Shown here: positions 34,161 to 43,510 of the stretch, one piece after another | Numbering within the stretch: position 1 is the first letter of the stretch | Layout: each line of letters starts with the position of its first letter | Origin: Celeribacter neptunius | GTDB taxonomy: Bacteria; Pseudomonadota; Alphaproteobacteria; Rhodobacterales; Rhodobacteraceae | NCBI RefSeq assembly: GCF_900113955.1 | Contig: NZ_FORH01000004.1 | Coordinates: 330,198-394,197 of the forward strand | Length of the DNA stretch: 64,000 bases | Direction: 5' to 3' | Translations under genes and position numbers: made by a program | Notes under the pieces: model-generated | Databases searched by the model: none | Told to the model about the DNA's origin: nothing | What the model saw: only the letters and a program-made list of their open reading frames with translations

Positions 34161-34175
34161 CTAAAAGTTTCCTAA
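34161..34175 (-). promoter_or_regulatory. CtrA-like box upstream of flagellin gene
   Basis: On the minus strand TTAG-GAAACTT-TTAG: six of eight half-site bases match TTAA-N7-TTAA with correct spacing. It lies in the 229-base region between flgN and fliC, 165 bases before the fliC ATG. Confidence 0.45.
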
Positions 34176-34224
34176 GCTGCGTTTGGAAGATGCTTTCAAT
34201 TTGAGGCAAAAATTGGGCAGATCC

Positions 34225-34578
34225 TCAGGCTTTTCTCTTCATGGTTAACGACTTACGAGCAATCGAGGTGGTCGCACCCGCCGGCCCGTAAGCCGTGAAC
34301 TCCTTGGTCTCCTTGTTGAGATTCAACAATCTTTCCCGTGCTGTGCGAATGCCTTTTGCCGAGGCCAGAAGCAGGCGTCGATTGTGATCCGCGCGACGTT
34401 GCAGATCTTTCAGAGAGCGCTCGGGGAGTTGCGCACGCGCGACTTGTCCCATGAGAGATTCTTTCGATTTTGCGAGTGTCTCGAGGGTGGAGAAATCGCT
34501 TTTGAGGATCGCCTCCTTTTCCCGGTCGAGCAGTTTCGAGAGCGCGGCGGCGGGACGGAATGCATCAAGAAATGCCAT
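34225..34578 (-). CDS. flgN: FlgN-like flagellar export chaperone
   Basis: Probably keeps junction proteins FlgK and FlgL soluble before export. The 117-residue protein is helical and charged (LSKLLDREKEAILKSDFSTL, then ETLAKSKESLMGQVARAQLP), like FlgN, without signal or membrane segment. The start at 34578 overlaps flgJ by 14 bases, so the two form a small operon. FlgN is weakly conserved; the call relies on size, helical pattern and pairing with flgJ. Confidence 0.65.
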   Translation of the reverse strand: MAFLDAFRPAAALSKLLDREKEAILKSDFSTLETLAKSKESLMGQVARAQLPERSLKDLQRRADHNRRLLLASAKGIRTARERLLNLNKETKEFTAYGPAGATTSIARKSLTMKRKA

Positions 34579-34876
34579 CGGCTTTCTCCTTCAGGGCGTT
34601 GAAAATCTGTTCGGAGAGGCCGATTCCGCCGGCTTTCACCATGTTTTCGGCCTGGGCTTGCACCAGAAAGGAAGAGAACTGGTCTTCGCCTTCCCCACCG
34701 CCAAAGGCTTCCGGAGCTTTGCCGAAACCGGCGGATTTCAGCATTTCCGCGAGAAAGGTCGCCTCCAGGCTGTCGGCGGCTTCGCGCAGCTTCTCGTCCT
34801 GCGAGGGTTTCGCAGGCAGAGAGGTCTGCGGGGTGCTTTGCGAACTCAGCGCCGCGTTGATCGCTGACATGGACAT
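34565..34876 (-). CDS. flgJ: FlgJ-like rod-binding protein, single domain
   Basis: Rod-capping protein. The 103-residue product corresponds to the FlgJ N-terminal (rod-binding) domain alone, with DEKLREAADSLEATFLAEML and KSAGFGKAPEAFGGGEGEDQ followed by FSSFLVQAQAENMVKAGGIG; it has no muramidase domain, as is usual in alphaproteobacteria. A GGAGGG precedes the ATG at 34876 by 8 bases. It is followed by flgN and is divergent to fliK. Confidence 0.85.
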   Translation of the reverse strand: MSMSAINAALSSQSTPQTSLPAKPSQDEKLREAADSLEATFLAEMLKSAGFGKAPEAFGGGEGEDQFSSFLVQAQAENMVKAGGIGLSEQIFNALKEKADGIS

Positions 34877-34983
34877 GGAACGGTCCCTCCAATTGGAAGT
34901 ATTTTTCCTGTCATAAATGCAATCAGGTAAAGAACCGGTAACTCTCTCGGATCATATTGGCATCACGGCGAAAGAAATCCCGG

Positions 34984-37299
34984 ATGCAAGAAATGCAATT
35001 ACAGATGTTAGACTTCGCGGTTGCGACGACAACCGATACACAGGCCCGCTCCAAAGGCATGGGGCCTGTGGCGCCGAGTTATTCAGAGGCGGCCGGCACC
35101 GCTCCCCAAATTCCTGGCAAAACACCTGGGGCGTCACCGGCGCAGGGAGCCGAGAAGACGCCGAGCGGGGCGGAAAAACATCCTTTTGCACAGCTGTTTA
35201 GCCAACAAGATGGGGCAAGCAAGGCGTCGCAATCCGGCGCCGCAGGAGAAGGGGGTGCCCAGGTTGCCGAAGGCGCCGGAAACATCGCGCAAACAATGGC
35301 CGGTGCTCAGACGAAATCTGCTGCGAAATCGGCCGTGAAATCGGCTGGACCCATGGCGCAGGGATCGGCCCAAGCCGCCATCGAAAACGCCTTGGGCGAG
35401 GGCAAAGCAGCTGATTCTGTCGAGCCCCTCACGGGGGACAGTTTTGTCGGTGTGACGACCGAAACTCCGGAAACTCCCGAAAACAGAGACAGCACCGTGA
35501 CAGCCGATTCGGAACAGGATCAGGCCGAAACGGATCAGATCGATGCGACATCTCAACTGCCTTCGGAAGAGGCGCAGACCGCTTCGAAACAGATCGCGCC
35601 GGATGCGCAGGCGATGCCAAATCTCGTCAAAGCTGAGCTGTCGTCGGCTGAAAACACCGCATCTGACACGGCCGAGACGCCGGAGGGGCAGGTCGCAACC
35701 GAACGCATGCCTTCGAACAAAACCGGGGCACAGTTTCAGGTGGCTCAGGCCTTGCAAGGTGAGAAGACGGTCGGGAAAGTGGCCGTGGCCGTGGCCCGTG
35801 GCGAGGCCGGCCCGGAAACGGGGGCGGTCGGGCGTGACAGGCCCGTTCTTCCCGGCCAGAACGGTACGACCGCAGCCCCGGCGGGGGATGCAAGCGCAGG
35901 GGATACCGAGATTGCCCAAGAGGGGCAGGATGGCGCGGCTGTTTTGCAAGGGCGCAGCGCCGGGGATGTCCTGGGCCTTTCCGGCCTCTCCGGTTCCTCC
36001 GGCCAACCGGGGCTTGGTCAGTTCTCTGATGGCAAACTCACCGGCAACAAGGCGGTCGGGGCAGACGCGGTGCAACAGGCCGTCGCACAGGTCGCCGTAC
36101 AGGCCAGTTCTCAGGCCGGCTCTCCGGCAAAACCTGCAATGGAGACCCTTCGAGGATCAGCGACACACCCCGCCGAACACGCTTTGGCGGAAGGCTTGAT
36201 TGCCACTGAGACGGCGACGGCGCAAGGGGCCGGAACCTCTGGCCCGAAAACAGATGACGCCGGCGCGACGAAGACTGTCGCGTCTCCCGCCGGGGCGGCG
36301 GCAGGCCGGGATACGAATGCGGCGCTGTTGTTCCAGATGGGGCGCAACTTCACCTCGGCAGAACAGGGGCCGGACACGGCAGATGTGCCGATCGAGGGCG
36401 ATGATGCGCAGGCTACGGATGTGACATCGCCCGATCCGGTGATGCGCGCTGAGCCAAACGCGACGCGCGCAAAGGTTTCCGCAGATGTTGCGGCGGCCGT
36501 GACGGAACAGGGCAAGGTCGCCAACTCTGTTGCGGGTAAACCGGAGCTGACCGGTCCGGCGGGCACCAGTGAGGTATCGGGTCAGGTGGATGGCAACGAT
36601 GCGACGGCAGCGGTGGAACCGCCTGTCGATCTTCAGCCAAGCCCCACCGTGCAACAGAACCAAACCCAACCGCAGCCCCAAACCGCGGCCCTCACCGGGG
36701 CCATGACCGGTGTCGTGGCTGGCGCGGGGCCGCTGGCGACATCGCAGGGCGAGGTGGGCAAAGAGGAGGCACTGGACCCGCTGGCCGGTCTCGATGATTT
36801 GCCGCCGGGGGTCACGTCCCGTGCAGAACATGAGGCCGCGAAGGCCGCCGCCTCGCCGACCAGCGCGGCAAGCCGGGGCGAGCTTCCGACACGAGTGGCG
36901 ATGCAGATCGCCGATGCCGCGCGGCAGCTTCCCGACCGACCGATGGAGATCACGCTGAGCCCGGAGGAACTCGGTAAGGTGAGGCTGTCTTTCCACGTCT
37001 CGGAGACCGGTGCGATGCATGTCGTGGTCGCCGCCGAACGCGTAGATACGCTCGATCTCATGCGCCGGAATATCGACAGCTTGATCGGCGAATTCCGCGA
37101 TCTCGGGTATTCCGAGAGCGGGTTCAGCTTCGAGAGTTTCGACCAGGGTGGTCAGGAACATCAGGACGACAAGCGCTCGGGCTTCGGTGGCTTCGGGGCG
37201 GGGGGCGTTTCTGGCCCCGGTGACATAGAGGCCCCTGCTTCGCCGACACCCGTGCGTCTGTCTCTCGGCAATTCTTCCAGTATGGATCTCAGGCTTTAA
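34984..37299 (+). CDS. fliK: Flagellar hook-length control protein FliK
   Basis: Secreted ruler and switch factor for hook length. At 771 residues it is long for FliK. Residues about 20-620 are low-complexity, Ala/Gly/Gln/Thr-rich and probably disordered, and the conserved C-terminal Flg_hook domain lies at about 640-730 (MEITLSPEELGKVRLSFHVS, then MHVVVAAERVDTLDLMRRNI, SLIGEFRDLGYSESGFSF). I place the start at the ATG at 34984 (MQEMQLQMLDF); a TTG at 34957 is in frame but has no better ribosome site. It lies 12 bases before flgD. Confidence 0.88.
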   Translation: MQEMQLQMLDFAVATTTDTQARSKGMGPVAPSYSEAAGTAPQIPGKTPGASPAQGAEKTPSGAEKHPFAQLFSQQDGASKASQSGAAGEGGAQVAEGAGNIAQTMAGAQTKSAAKSAVKSAGPMAQGSAQAAIENALGEGKAADSVEPLTGDSFVGVTTETPETPENRDSTVTADSEQDQAETDQIDATSQLPSEEAQTASKQIAPDAQAMPNLVKAELSSAENTASDTAETPEGQVATERMPSNKTGAQFQVAQALQGEKTVGKVAVAVARGEAGPETGAVGRDRPVLPGQNGTTAAPAGDASAGDTEIAQEGQDGAAVLQGRSAGDVLGLSGLSGSSGQPGLGQFSDGKLTGNKAVGADAVQQAVAQVAVQASSQAGSPAKPAMETLRGSATHPAEHALAEGLIATETATAQGAGTSGPKTDDAGATKTVASPAGAAAGRDTNAALLFQMGRNFTSAEQGPDTADVPIEGDDAQATDVTSPDPVMRAEPNATRAKVSADVAAAVTEQGKVANSVAGKPELTGPAGTSEVSGQVDGNDATAAVEPPVDLQPSPTVQQNQTQPQPQTAALTGAMTGVVAGAGPLATSQGEVGKEEALDPLAGLDDLPPGVTSRAEHEAAKAAASPTSAASRGELPTRVAMQIADAARQLPDRPMEITLSPEELGKVRLSFHVSETGAMHVVVAAERVDTLDLMRRNIDSLIGEFRDLGYSESGFSFESFDQGGQEHQDDKRSGFGGFGAGGVSGPGDIEAPASPTPVRLSLGNSSSMDLRL

Positions 37300-37311
37300 A
37301 AGGAGCAAACG

Positions 37312-38001
37312 ATGGTAGATTCAGTCACGGCTTCGACGGCCGCAACGACGACGACCAGCAGCAGCACAAGCAGCAGCAGTTCGACCAGCGAGGAGGCGAG
37401 CAGCGGAATCAGCTCTGATTTCGAGACCTTCCTGAAAATGCTGACGGTGCAAATGCAGAACCAGGATCCGCTCAATCCCATCGAATCGTCGGATTATGCG
37501 ACCCAGCTCGCCACCTTCTCCGGGGTGGAACAGGCGGTTCAGACCAATGACCTGCTCAAGGATCTCTCCTCGCAACTCGGCCTTATGGGCTTTTCCCAGC
37601 TTTCGGGCTGGGTCGGGATGGAGGCGCGCAGCGAATCGGCCGCCTATTTCGACGGAGCTTCGCCGGTGACGTTGACGGGTGAATTCGCCAGTGCTGCGGA
37701 CAATGCCAAACTGATCGTGCGCGATGCCAGCGGGACCGTGGTGCAAGAGCGCAGCATGGAGCCGACCGAAGGCAGTTTCGAATGGGATGGCCTCGATGAC
37801 GATGGCGAGCCGTTCGAGGCCGGGAATTACAGTTTCGAGATCGAAAACTATTATGGAACGGATCTTCTCTCGACCACCTCGGTCGAAAGCTATTCGCGGA
37901 TCGTCGAGGCGCGTTCGGATAGCGGAAATATCGTTCTGGTGCTCGAAGGCGGCAACGAGATCGCTTCCGAAGATGTCACGGCGCTGCGCGATCCGGCCTG
38001 A
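37312..38001 (+). CDS. flgD: Hook-capping protein FlgD
   Basis: Scaffold for hook assembly. The 229-residue protein has a Ser/Thr-rich N-terminus (about 5-30), the conserved FLKMLTVQMQNQDPLNPIES and YATQLATFSGVEQAVQTNDL region (about 40-80), and a C-terminal FlgD Ig-like/Tudor-like part (LIVRDASGTVVQERSMEPTE; FEWDGLDDDGEPFEAGNYSF). An AAAAGGAG precedes the ATG by 8 bases. Last gene of the flagellar block; a small AGCGT/ACGCT hairpin (38036-38048) follows. Confidence 0.94.
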   Translation: MVDSVTASTAATTTTSSSTSSSSSTSEEASSGISSDFETFLKMLTVQMQNQDPLNPIESSDYATQLATFSGVEQAVQTNDLLKDLSSQLGLMGFSQLSGWVGMEARSESAAYFDGASPVTLTGEFASAADNAKLIVRDASGTVVQERSMEPTEGSFEWDGLDDDGEPFEAGNYSFEIENYYGTDLLSTTSVESYSRIVEARSDSGNIVLVLEGGNEIASEDVTALRDPA

Positions 38002-38145
38002 TCGCCTTCTGCGAGACAGGCTTCGGTTCTTTTCGAGCGTCGGACGCTTTCGGATCGGCTCGCAACAGTGTTGCACCCCAATTCTGTGTTTCAGCTTTGG
38101 GGTCGAAGGCTTTAAACTCGGGTGATCCAAACCCAAGGCCCAGCC

Positions 38146-39006
38146 ATGTCCCGTGTTTCTCCGCAATCTGTGCCACAAGAGGTGCAGAGCTATTCCGAGC
38201 GAGACGCTCCGGGTCCGCAGCAATGGACAGAGTTGCCCGGCGGGCGCAGCAACCGCATCTGGCACGTGCACGACGGGCTGGGCGAGCGGATTTTCAAACT
38301 GTTCGACGCGACGCGGGCCAATCCGCTTTTCCCCAATGAGCCCGAGGCCGAGGCCCGGGTTCTCGCCGCCTTGCGCGGTCAGGGGCTCGCGCCCGAGCTG
38401 CTCGCGGCCTTCGAGACAGGAAACGGGCCCTGTCTTGTCTATGACTATCTTCCGGGACAGGCTCTGGAGCATGTCGATCCGGACACGATCCTGGCGCTCG
38501 GTCGGGTTCATGCGTTGCGCCCCCAGATCGCGCTGCGCAGGATCGAGAGCACACCGGGGGCCCTGTTGCGCTCGGGGATGTGGTTTCTTTCGCAGGTGCC
38601 ATTGGCGCAGGCGGAGCCGCTGATCGCACGTGCCCCTTCGGAACGGGAGATCGCGCCGGGCCCAAACGTTCTGCTGCACGGTGATCCGGTGCCGGCGAAT
38701 GTGATTGCGGCGGGGGCGACACGGCGTTTCATCGATTGGCAATGCCCGGCGTGGGGCGATGCCACGGCCGATCTGGCGATTGCGCTGTCGTCCGCCATGC
38801 ATCATGTCTATGGCCGCGTGCCCCTGAGCCGGGCCCGTGCCGAAGAGGCGCTTCTGGCCTATCCCGCCCCGGAGGTGAGAGACCGCTACCGCGCCTTGGC
38901 GCCCTATTATCATTGGCGAATGGCGGCCTATTGCGTCTGGAAAGCGGCGCATGGTGAAACCATTTATGAAGCGGCCGGCGCTTTGGAGCTTGCCCGGCTC
39001 AGCTGA
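38146..39006 (+). CDS. APH-fold phosphotransferase
   Basis: A 286-residue kinase-like protein of the aminoglycoside/choline phosphotransferase fold. The visible core is the catalytic loop HGDPVPANVIAAG (about residue 178) and the metal-binding IDWQCPAWGDATADLAIALS downstream, with an N-terminal nucleotide-binding part (LPGGRSNRIWHVHDGLGERI). Substrate is unknown; choline, sugar or thiamine-type substrates are all possible. Its 3' end overlaps the end of ubiB by 8 bases on the opposite strand. I use the ATG at 38146; a GTG eight codons upstream is possible. Confidence 0.8.
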   Translation: MSRVSPQSVPQEVQSYSERDAPGPQQWTELPGGRSNRIWHVHDGLGERIFKLFDATRANPLFPNEPEAEARVLAALRGQGLAPELLAAFETGNGPCLVYDYLPGQALEHVDPDTILALGRVHALRPQIALRRIESTPGALLRSGMWFLSQVPLAQAEPLIARAPSEREIAPGPNVLLHGDPVPANVIAAGATRRFIDWQCPAWGDATADLAIALSSAMHHVYGRVPLSRARAEEALLAYPAPEVRDRYRALAPYYHWRMAAYCVWKAAHGETIYEAAGALELARLS

Positions 39007-40534
39007 GCAGCAGCACGACCAGAGCCCCGATCGCCGCGGAGCCCGCCCCGCCGAGCAGGAGCCAGAGCGCATGCCAACGTCGCCCGGCATCATCCTGTGC
39101 CTGTGCACCCTGGGTCTGGGAGATGAGCAGGCTCTCGGCAATCTGCGGCAGGCGCGGACCGAAGCGCGACAGCACCATGGCGGTGCGCCACAGGTCGCGG
39201 GTCAGGGCCTTCGGCCCGATGCTGGATTTGATGTAATCCTCGACCACCGGCTTGGAGACTTCCCAGATGTTGATATGCGGATCGAGCGAGCGCGACACGC
39301 CCTCGACCACCACCATGGTGCGCTGCAACAGGATCAGCTCGGTGCGGGTCTGCATGCCGAATCTCTCGGTCACCTCGAACAGGTAGGACAGGAGCCGCGC
39401 CATGGAGATCCGGCTGGCGTCCATGCCAAAGATCGGGTCGCCGACGGCGCGGAGTGCGCGGGCAAACTCATCGACATCGCGGTCGGCGGGCACATAGCCC
39501 GCTTCGAAATGCACCTCGGCGACGCGTTTATAGTCTTTCTTGATGAAACCGTAGAGAATCTCGGCGTAGACGCGTCGTGTATATTCATCGAGCGCGCCCA
39601 TGATGCCGAAATCCAGCGCGATGATATCGCCATTCGGGGCAATCTTCAGATTGCCGTGATGCATGTCGGCGTGGAAATATCCGTCACGCAGCGCGTGGCT
39701 GAGGAACATGCGCAACACCCGCTGACCCAGCAGCGCGCGATCATGCCCGGCGGCGATGATCTGATCGATGTCGGAGGCGGTGATCCCCTCGACCCATTCG
39801 AGTGTCATCACCCGGCGCGAAGAGAGCGCCCAGTCGACGGCAGGCACATTGAAACCTTCGTCATTCGCAGTGTTGGCGGCAAATTCGGAGGCCGAGGCGC
39901 TTTCCAGCCGCAGGTCCAGCTCGCCCTGCACCACGCCTTCGAAATGCGCGACGACATCGCTCGGCCGCAGGCGCCGCGAGGCGGGGGAGAGTTTCTCGAT
40001 CATCCAGGCGATGAAATAAAACGCATCGATATCGGTGCGGAAGGCGCGTTCGATACCGGGGCGCAGCACCTTGACCGCGACCGGCTGGCCGGTGTCAGAC
40101 CGCACGGCCTTATGCACCTGGGCGATCGAGGCGGCAGCGACCGGTTCGGAAAACTCGGAGAAAAGCTCCGCCATCGGTTGGCCCAGCTCGCTCTCGACCG
40201 TTTTGATCGCAACATCGCGCGGGAAGGGCGGCAGCTTGTCCTGCAGGATCTGCAGTTGCGTCGCCAGATCGGCCCCGACCACATCGGGACGGGTCGATAG
40301 AATCTGGCCGAATTTGATATAGGCCGGGCCCAGGGCGGTCAGAGCGCGGGTCACCGGCGGCTGGCTGGCGTCGCCCTTGTAGCCCAGCCATTGAAACGGC
40401 CACAGGAGCGTGCGGGCCAGAATGCGCAGGCCGCGCGGGGCCTCCATCGCATCCATCGCCTGTTTCATCGCCCCGGTGCGCTCCATCGTCGCCCCGGTGC
40501 GCATGAGCCGCCAGATATTGTGAGGTCCGCGCAT
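38999..40534 (-). CDS. ubiB: Ubiquinone biosynthesis atypical kinase/ATPase UbiB
   Basis: ABC1/ADCK-family protein that supports ubiquinone synthesis at the membrane. The 511-residue protein has the family KxGQ motif (LGPAYIKFGQILSTRPDVVG, about 77-96), the Ala-rich nucleotide loop (VAAASIAQVHKAV), catalytic-type HADMHHGNLKIAPNGDIIAL and DFGIMG, and C-terminal hydrophobic segments (about 485-510). The ATG at 40534 overlaps the ubiE stop (TGATG), so ubiE-ubiB is an operon. Confidence 0.95.
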   Translation of the reverse strand: MRGPHNIWRLMRTGATMERTGAMKQAMDAMEAPRGLRILARTLLWPFQWLGYKGDASQPPVTRALTALGPAYIKFGQILSTRPDVVGADLATQLQILQDKLPPFPRDVAIKTVESELGQPMAELFSEFSEPVAAASIAQVHKAVRSDTGQPVAVKVLRPGIERAFRTDIDAFYFIAWMIEKLSPASRRLRPSDVVAHFEGVVQGELDLRLESASASEFAANTANDEGFNVPAVDWALSSRRVMTLEWVEGITASDIDQIIAAGHDRALLGQRVLRMFLSHALRDGYFHADMHHGNLKIAPNGDIIALDFGIMGALDEYTRRVYAEILYGFIKKDYKRVAEVHFEAGYVPADRDVDEFARALRAVGDPIFGMDASRISMARLLSYLFEVTERFGMQTRTELILLQRTMVVVEGVSRSLDPHINIWEVSKPVVEDYIKSSIGPKALTRDLWRTAMVLSRFGPRLPQIAESLLISQTQGAQAQDDAGRRWHALWLLLGGAGSAAIGALVVLLLS

Positions 40535-41286
40535 CAGATTTTCCACCCGGAATGCAGTGCGGCGATGCCGAGGCTCAGGTTGCGGTAAGAGACATTGGCA
40601 AAACCGGCCTCGCGGATCATCCGGGCAAATGTCTCCTGATCGGGGAATTTGCGGATGCTCTCGACGAGGTACTGATAGCTGTCGCGGTCGCCGGCGATCA
40701 ACTGCCCCATTTGCGGAATGACGTTGAAGGAGTAAAGGTCATAGGCCTTTTGCATCATCGGGTTCGGCAGTTGCGAAAACTCGAGCACCATCAGCCGCCC
40801 GCCGGGTTTCAGCACCCGGTAGGCTTCGCAGAGCGCGTCCTGGATGCGGGTGACGTTCCGGATGCCGAAAGAAATGGTGTAGACATCGAACTGGTTGTCT
40901 TCGAAGGGCAGGGACATGGCGTCGCCAGTGACCCAGTCGAGATGATCGGCCATCTGTTCGGCTTCGGCGCGTTTGCGGCCCTCGACCAGCATCGACTCGG
41001 TCATGTCGAGCACCACCGAGGAGGCGCCGGGGGCGCGTTTCAGGAAGCGGAATGAAATATCGCCGGTGCCGCCGGCAACGTCCAGAAGCCGCTGACCGGG
41101 GCGCGGGGCCAGCCAGTCCATCATCGCGTCTTTCCAGACCCGGTGGATGCCCATCGACATGACGTCGTTCATGATGTCGTATTTCGAGGCCACCGAGGTG
41201 AAGACCCCGTGCACCATCCCCGCCTTTTGATCCTCGGCGACATCCTTGAAACCGAAATGCGTGGTCTTTTGGTCCGGGTTGCTCAT
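40534..41286 (-). CDS. ubiE: Ubiquinone/menaquinone C-methyltransferase UbiE
   Basis: SAM-dependent C-methylation step in ubiquinone synthesis. The 250-residue product has the UbiE opening ([20 protein letters not shown], then [20 protein letters not shown]), the SAM-binding motif [20 protein letters not shown], and later motifs [20 protein letters not shown] and [20 protein letters not shown]. The start at 41286 gives the canonical N-terminus; the in-frame region further upstream belongs to the divergent mutM gene. It is coupled to ubiB. Confidence 0.96.
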   Translation of the reverse strand: MSNPDQKTTHFGFKDVAEDQKAGMVHGVFTSVASKYDIMNDVMSMGIHRVWKDAMMDWLAPRPGQRLLDVAGGTGDISFRFLKRAPGASSVVLDMTESMLVEGRKRAEAEQMADHLDWVTGDAMSLPFEDNQFDVYTISFGIRNVTRIQDALCEAYRVLKPGGRLMVLEFSQLPNPMMQKAYDLYSFNVIPQMGQLIAGDRDSYQYLVESIRKFPDQETFARMIREAGFANVSYRNLSLGIAALHSGWKI

Positions 41287-41373
41287 TGCTCTTGCACCTT
41301 TGTCGAAACTCACCCTTCTTATAGGCCTCACGCCGGGCGTGACAATCGCATGTCGCCACAGCAGGGGGGTAAA

Positions 41374-42225
41374 ATGCCGGAATTGCCAGAGGTCGAGACG
41401 GTTCGTCGCGGGCTGGAGCCGTCGATGGCGGGGGGGCGGATTGCGCGGGCCGAGGTCAACCGGCCGGATTTGCGTTGGCCCTTTCCAGAGCGGATGGCAG
41501 AGCGGCTCACCGGGGCGGAAGTGTTGCGGCTCCGGCGGCGCTCGAAATACATCCTGGCCGATCTCGACACATCCGAGACGCTGCTCATTCATCTGGGCAT
41601 GTCCGGGCGGATGACCGTGTCGGGCGATCCCCTGGGGCAATTCGTGCATGACCACCCGGCGGCGCAGAAACACGACCATGTGGTGTTTCACATGGAAAAC
41701 GGCGCGCGGGTGACCTTCAACGATCCGCGGCGCTTCGGGGCGATGGATCTGATGGCGACGGGGACGGAGGAGACCCATCCGCTTCTCGCCAAGCTCGGGC
41801 CGGAGCCGTTGGGCAATGGCTTTAGCGAAGATCATCTGGTTGCTGCGCTCAAATCCCGCAACACGCCGATCAAGACGGCGCTTCTGGATCAGCATGTGGT
41901 GGCGGGGCTGGGCAATATCTATGTCTGCGAAGTGTTGTTCCGGGCCGGCATTCATCCGGCGCGCAAGGCGGCGCGTATTTCGGAGGCGCGCATCGCTGCA
42001 TTGGTGCCGATCATTCGCGCGGTGCTTGCAGAGGCCATCGAGGCCGGGGGCTCCTCTCTCAAGGATTTTCGGCAGGCCGATGGCGAGCTTGGCTATTTTC
42101 AGCACAGTTTCCGGGTCTATGGGCGCGAAGGCGATCCCTGTGTGACGCCCGATTGTGCATCCGTAGTCAAAAGGATCACCCAGTCCGGGCGCTCCAGCTT
42201 CTTTTGTCCAAGCTGTCAAAGATGA
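41374..42225 (+). CDS. mutM: Formamidopyrimidine-DNA glycosylase (Fpg/MutM)
   Basis: Removes oxidised purines such as 8-oxoguanine. The 283-residue protein starts with the catalytic [15 protein letters not shown] (Pro2 nucleophile), has the helix-two-turn-helix piece [20 protein letters not shown], and ends in a zinc finger with the two Cys pairs CVTPDC and FCPSC. Length is canonical. The ATG at 41374 is fixed by the need for Pro2. It is divergent to ubiE with an 87-base spacer. Confidence 0.96.
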   Translation: MPELPEVETVRRGLEPSMAGGRIARAEVNRPDLRWPFPERMAERLTGAEVLRLRRRSKYILADLDTSETLLIHLGMSGRMTVSGDPLGQFVHDHPAAQKHDHVVFHMENGARVTFNDPRRFGAMDLMATGTEETHPLLAKLGPEPLGNGFSEDHLVAALKSRNTPIKTALLDQHVVAGLGNIYVCEVLFRAGIHPARKAARISEARIAALVPIIRAVLAEAIEAGGSSLKDFRQADGELGYFQHSFRVYGREGDPCVTPDCASVVKRITQSGRSSFFCPSCQR

Positions 42226-42288
42226 CTTGATCCCTTTGGGGCAAATGTTAGGACTCCGGGGAACCAACGCCCGGACCCGGAGATGGAC

Positions 42289-43065
42289 ATGGCCTATAAG
42301 ACGCTTCTCATCGAGATCAAAGACAATGTCGAGCTGGTCCGGTTGAACCGCCCCGAGGCGCTCAATGCGCTCAATTCCGAGCTGCTGGCCGAATTGGCCG
42401 ACGCGCTGACCAAGGCCGATGCCGATCCGAAAGTCCGGGCGATCGTCCTCACCGGGTCCGACAAGGCCTTTGCCGCCGGCGCCGATATCAAGGAGATGTC
42501 GGACAAGAGCTATGCCGACATCGTCACGGAAAACCTGTTTGCCGACGATGCCGACCGGATCACCGCCACCCGCAAACCGGTGATCGCCGCCGTGGCGGGC
42601 TATGCACTGGGCGGTGGCTGTGAGCTGGCCATGCTCTGCGATTTCATCCTTGCCGCCGACAATGTGAAATTCGGCCAGCCGGAGATCAACCTCGGTATCA
42701 TTCCCGGAATTGGCGGCACCCAGCGGCTGACGCGGTTCGTCGGCAAGTCGAAAGCCATGGAAATGACTCTCACCGGGCGGTTCATGGAGGCGGAGGAGGC
42801 CGAGCGCATCGGGTTGGTCTCGCGCATTGTGCCGTCGAAAAAGCTGATCGAGGAAGCGTTGAGTGTCGCCGGTAAGATCGCCGAGAAAAGCATGATTTCC
42901 GTGGCGGCGGCGAAGGAAGCGGTGAACCGGTCCTACGAGACGACGCTCTCCGAAGGGGTTCGATTCGAGCGCCGGACATTTCAGGCGCTGTTTGCGACCG
43001 ATGACCAGAAAGAGGGCATGGCGGCCTTTCTCGAGAAGCGCGAACCGCAGTTCCGCGATAAGTGA
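42289..43065 (+). CDS. Enoyl-CoA hydratase
   Basis: Crotonase-fold enzyme hydrating trans-2-enoyl-CoA in fatty-acid or phenylacetate-type degradation. The 258-residue protein has the oxyanion-hole segments [15 protein letters not shown] and [20 protein letters not shown], both catalytic glutamates (in GGCELA and [18 protein letters not shown]), and a normal length. The ATG at 42289 is preferred over the one at 42283 because GGAG lies 6 bases upstream of it. It stands alone between mutM and rpsT. Confidence 0.9.
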   Translation: MAYKTLLIEIKDNVELVRLNRPEALNALNSELLAELADALTKADADPKVRAIVLTGSDKAFAAGADIKEMSDKSYADIVTENLFADDADRITATRKPVIAAVAGYALGGGCELAMLCDFILAADNVKFGQPEINLGIIPGIGGTQRLTRFVGKSKAMEMTLTGRFMEAEEAERIGLVSRIVPSKKLIEEALSVAGKIAEKSMISVAAAKEAVNRSYETTLSEGVRFERRTFQALFATDDQKEGMAAFLEKREPQFRDK

Positions 43066-43222
43066 GATGAAATTCGGGCTTTCCTTTTGTCCGATTCTCG
43101 CCTAAAGGGACGCCTTACATGCGCGTGGAGCCCGCTTTAGGCTATGATGATCCTCCCCGAAAGGGTGGCGAGGCCGTTCGTGCAAGCGAAATTGAAACAC
43201 GACCTCGAAGAGGAAAAAGATC

Positions 43223-43486
43223 ATGGCAAATTCGCCCCAGTCCAAGAAGCGCGCCCGTCAGGCCGTCCGTCGCAACGACGTCAACAAAGCCCGTCGTTCC
43301 CGCATCCGCACTTACCTGCGCAAAGTCGAGGAAGCCATTGCTTCCGGTGACAAAGCCGTTGCTCAGGACGCTCTGAAAAACGCTCAGCCGGAGCTGATGC
43401 GCGGCGTCACCAAAGGTGTGGTTCACAAGAACACCGCAGCGCGCAAAATCTCCCGTCTGGCGGCACGCGTCAAAGCCCTCGGCTAA
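43223..43486 (+). CDS. rpsT: 30S ribosomal protein S20
   Basis: Primary 16S rRNA-binding protein of the small subunit. The 87-residue, strongly basic product begins [20 protein letters not shown] and ends [20 protein letters not shown], both characteristic of S20. AGAGGAAAAAG precedes the ATG. It has its own strong terminator 25 bases downstream, and dnaA follows about 800 bases later, the usual order in Rhodobacteraceae. Confidence 0.98.
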   Translation: MANSPQSKKRARQAVRRNDVNKARRSRIRTYLRKVEEAIASGDKAVAQDALKNAQPELMRGVTKGVVHKNTAARKISRLAARVKALG

Positions 43487-43510
43487 GACCAAGATTTTGA
43501 ATTGAAAAGA

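Noticed and set aside
41287..42267. Long N-terminal extension of UbiE
   Set aside because: It is antisense to mutM and has no methyltransferase pattern.
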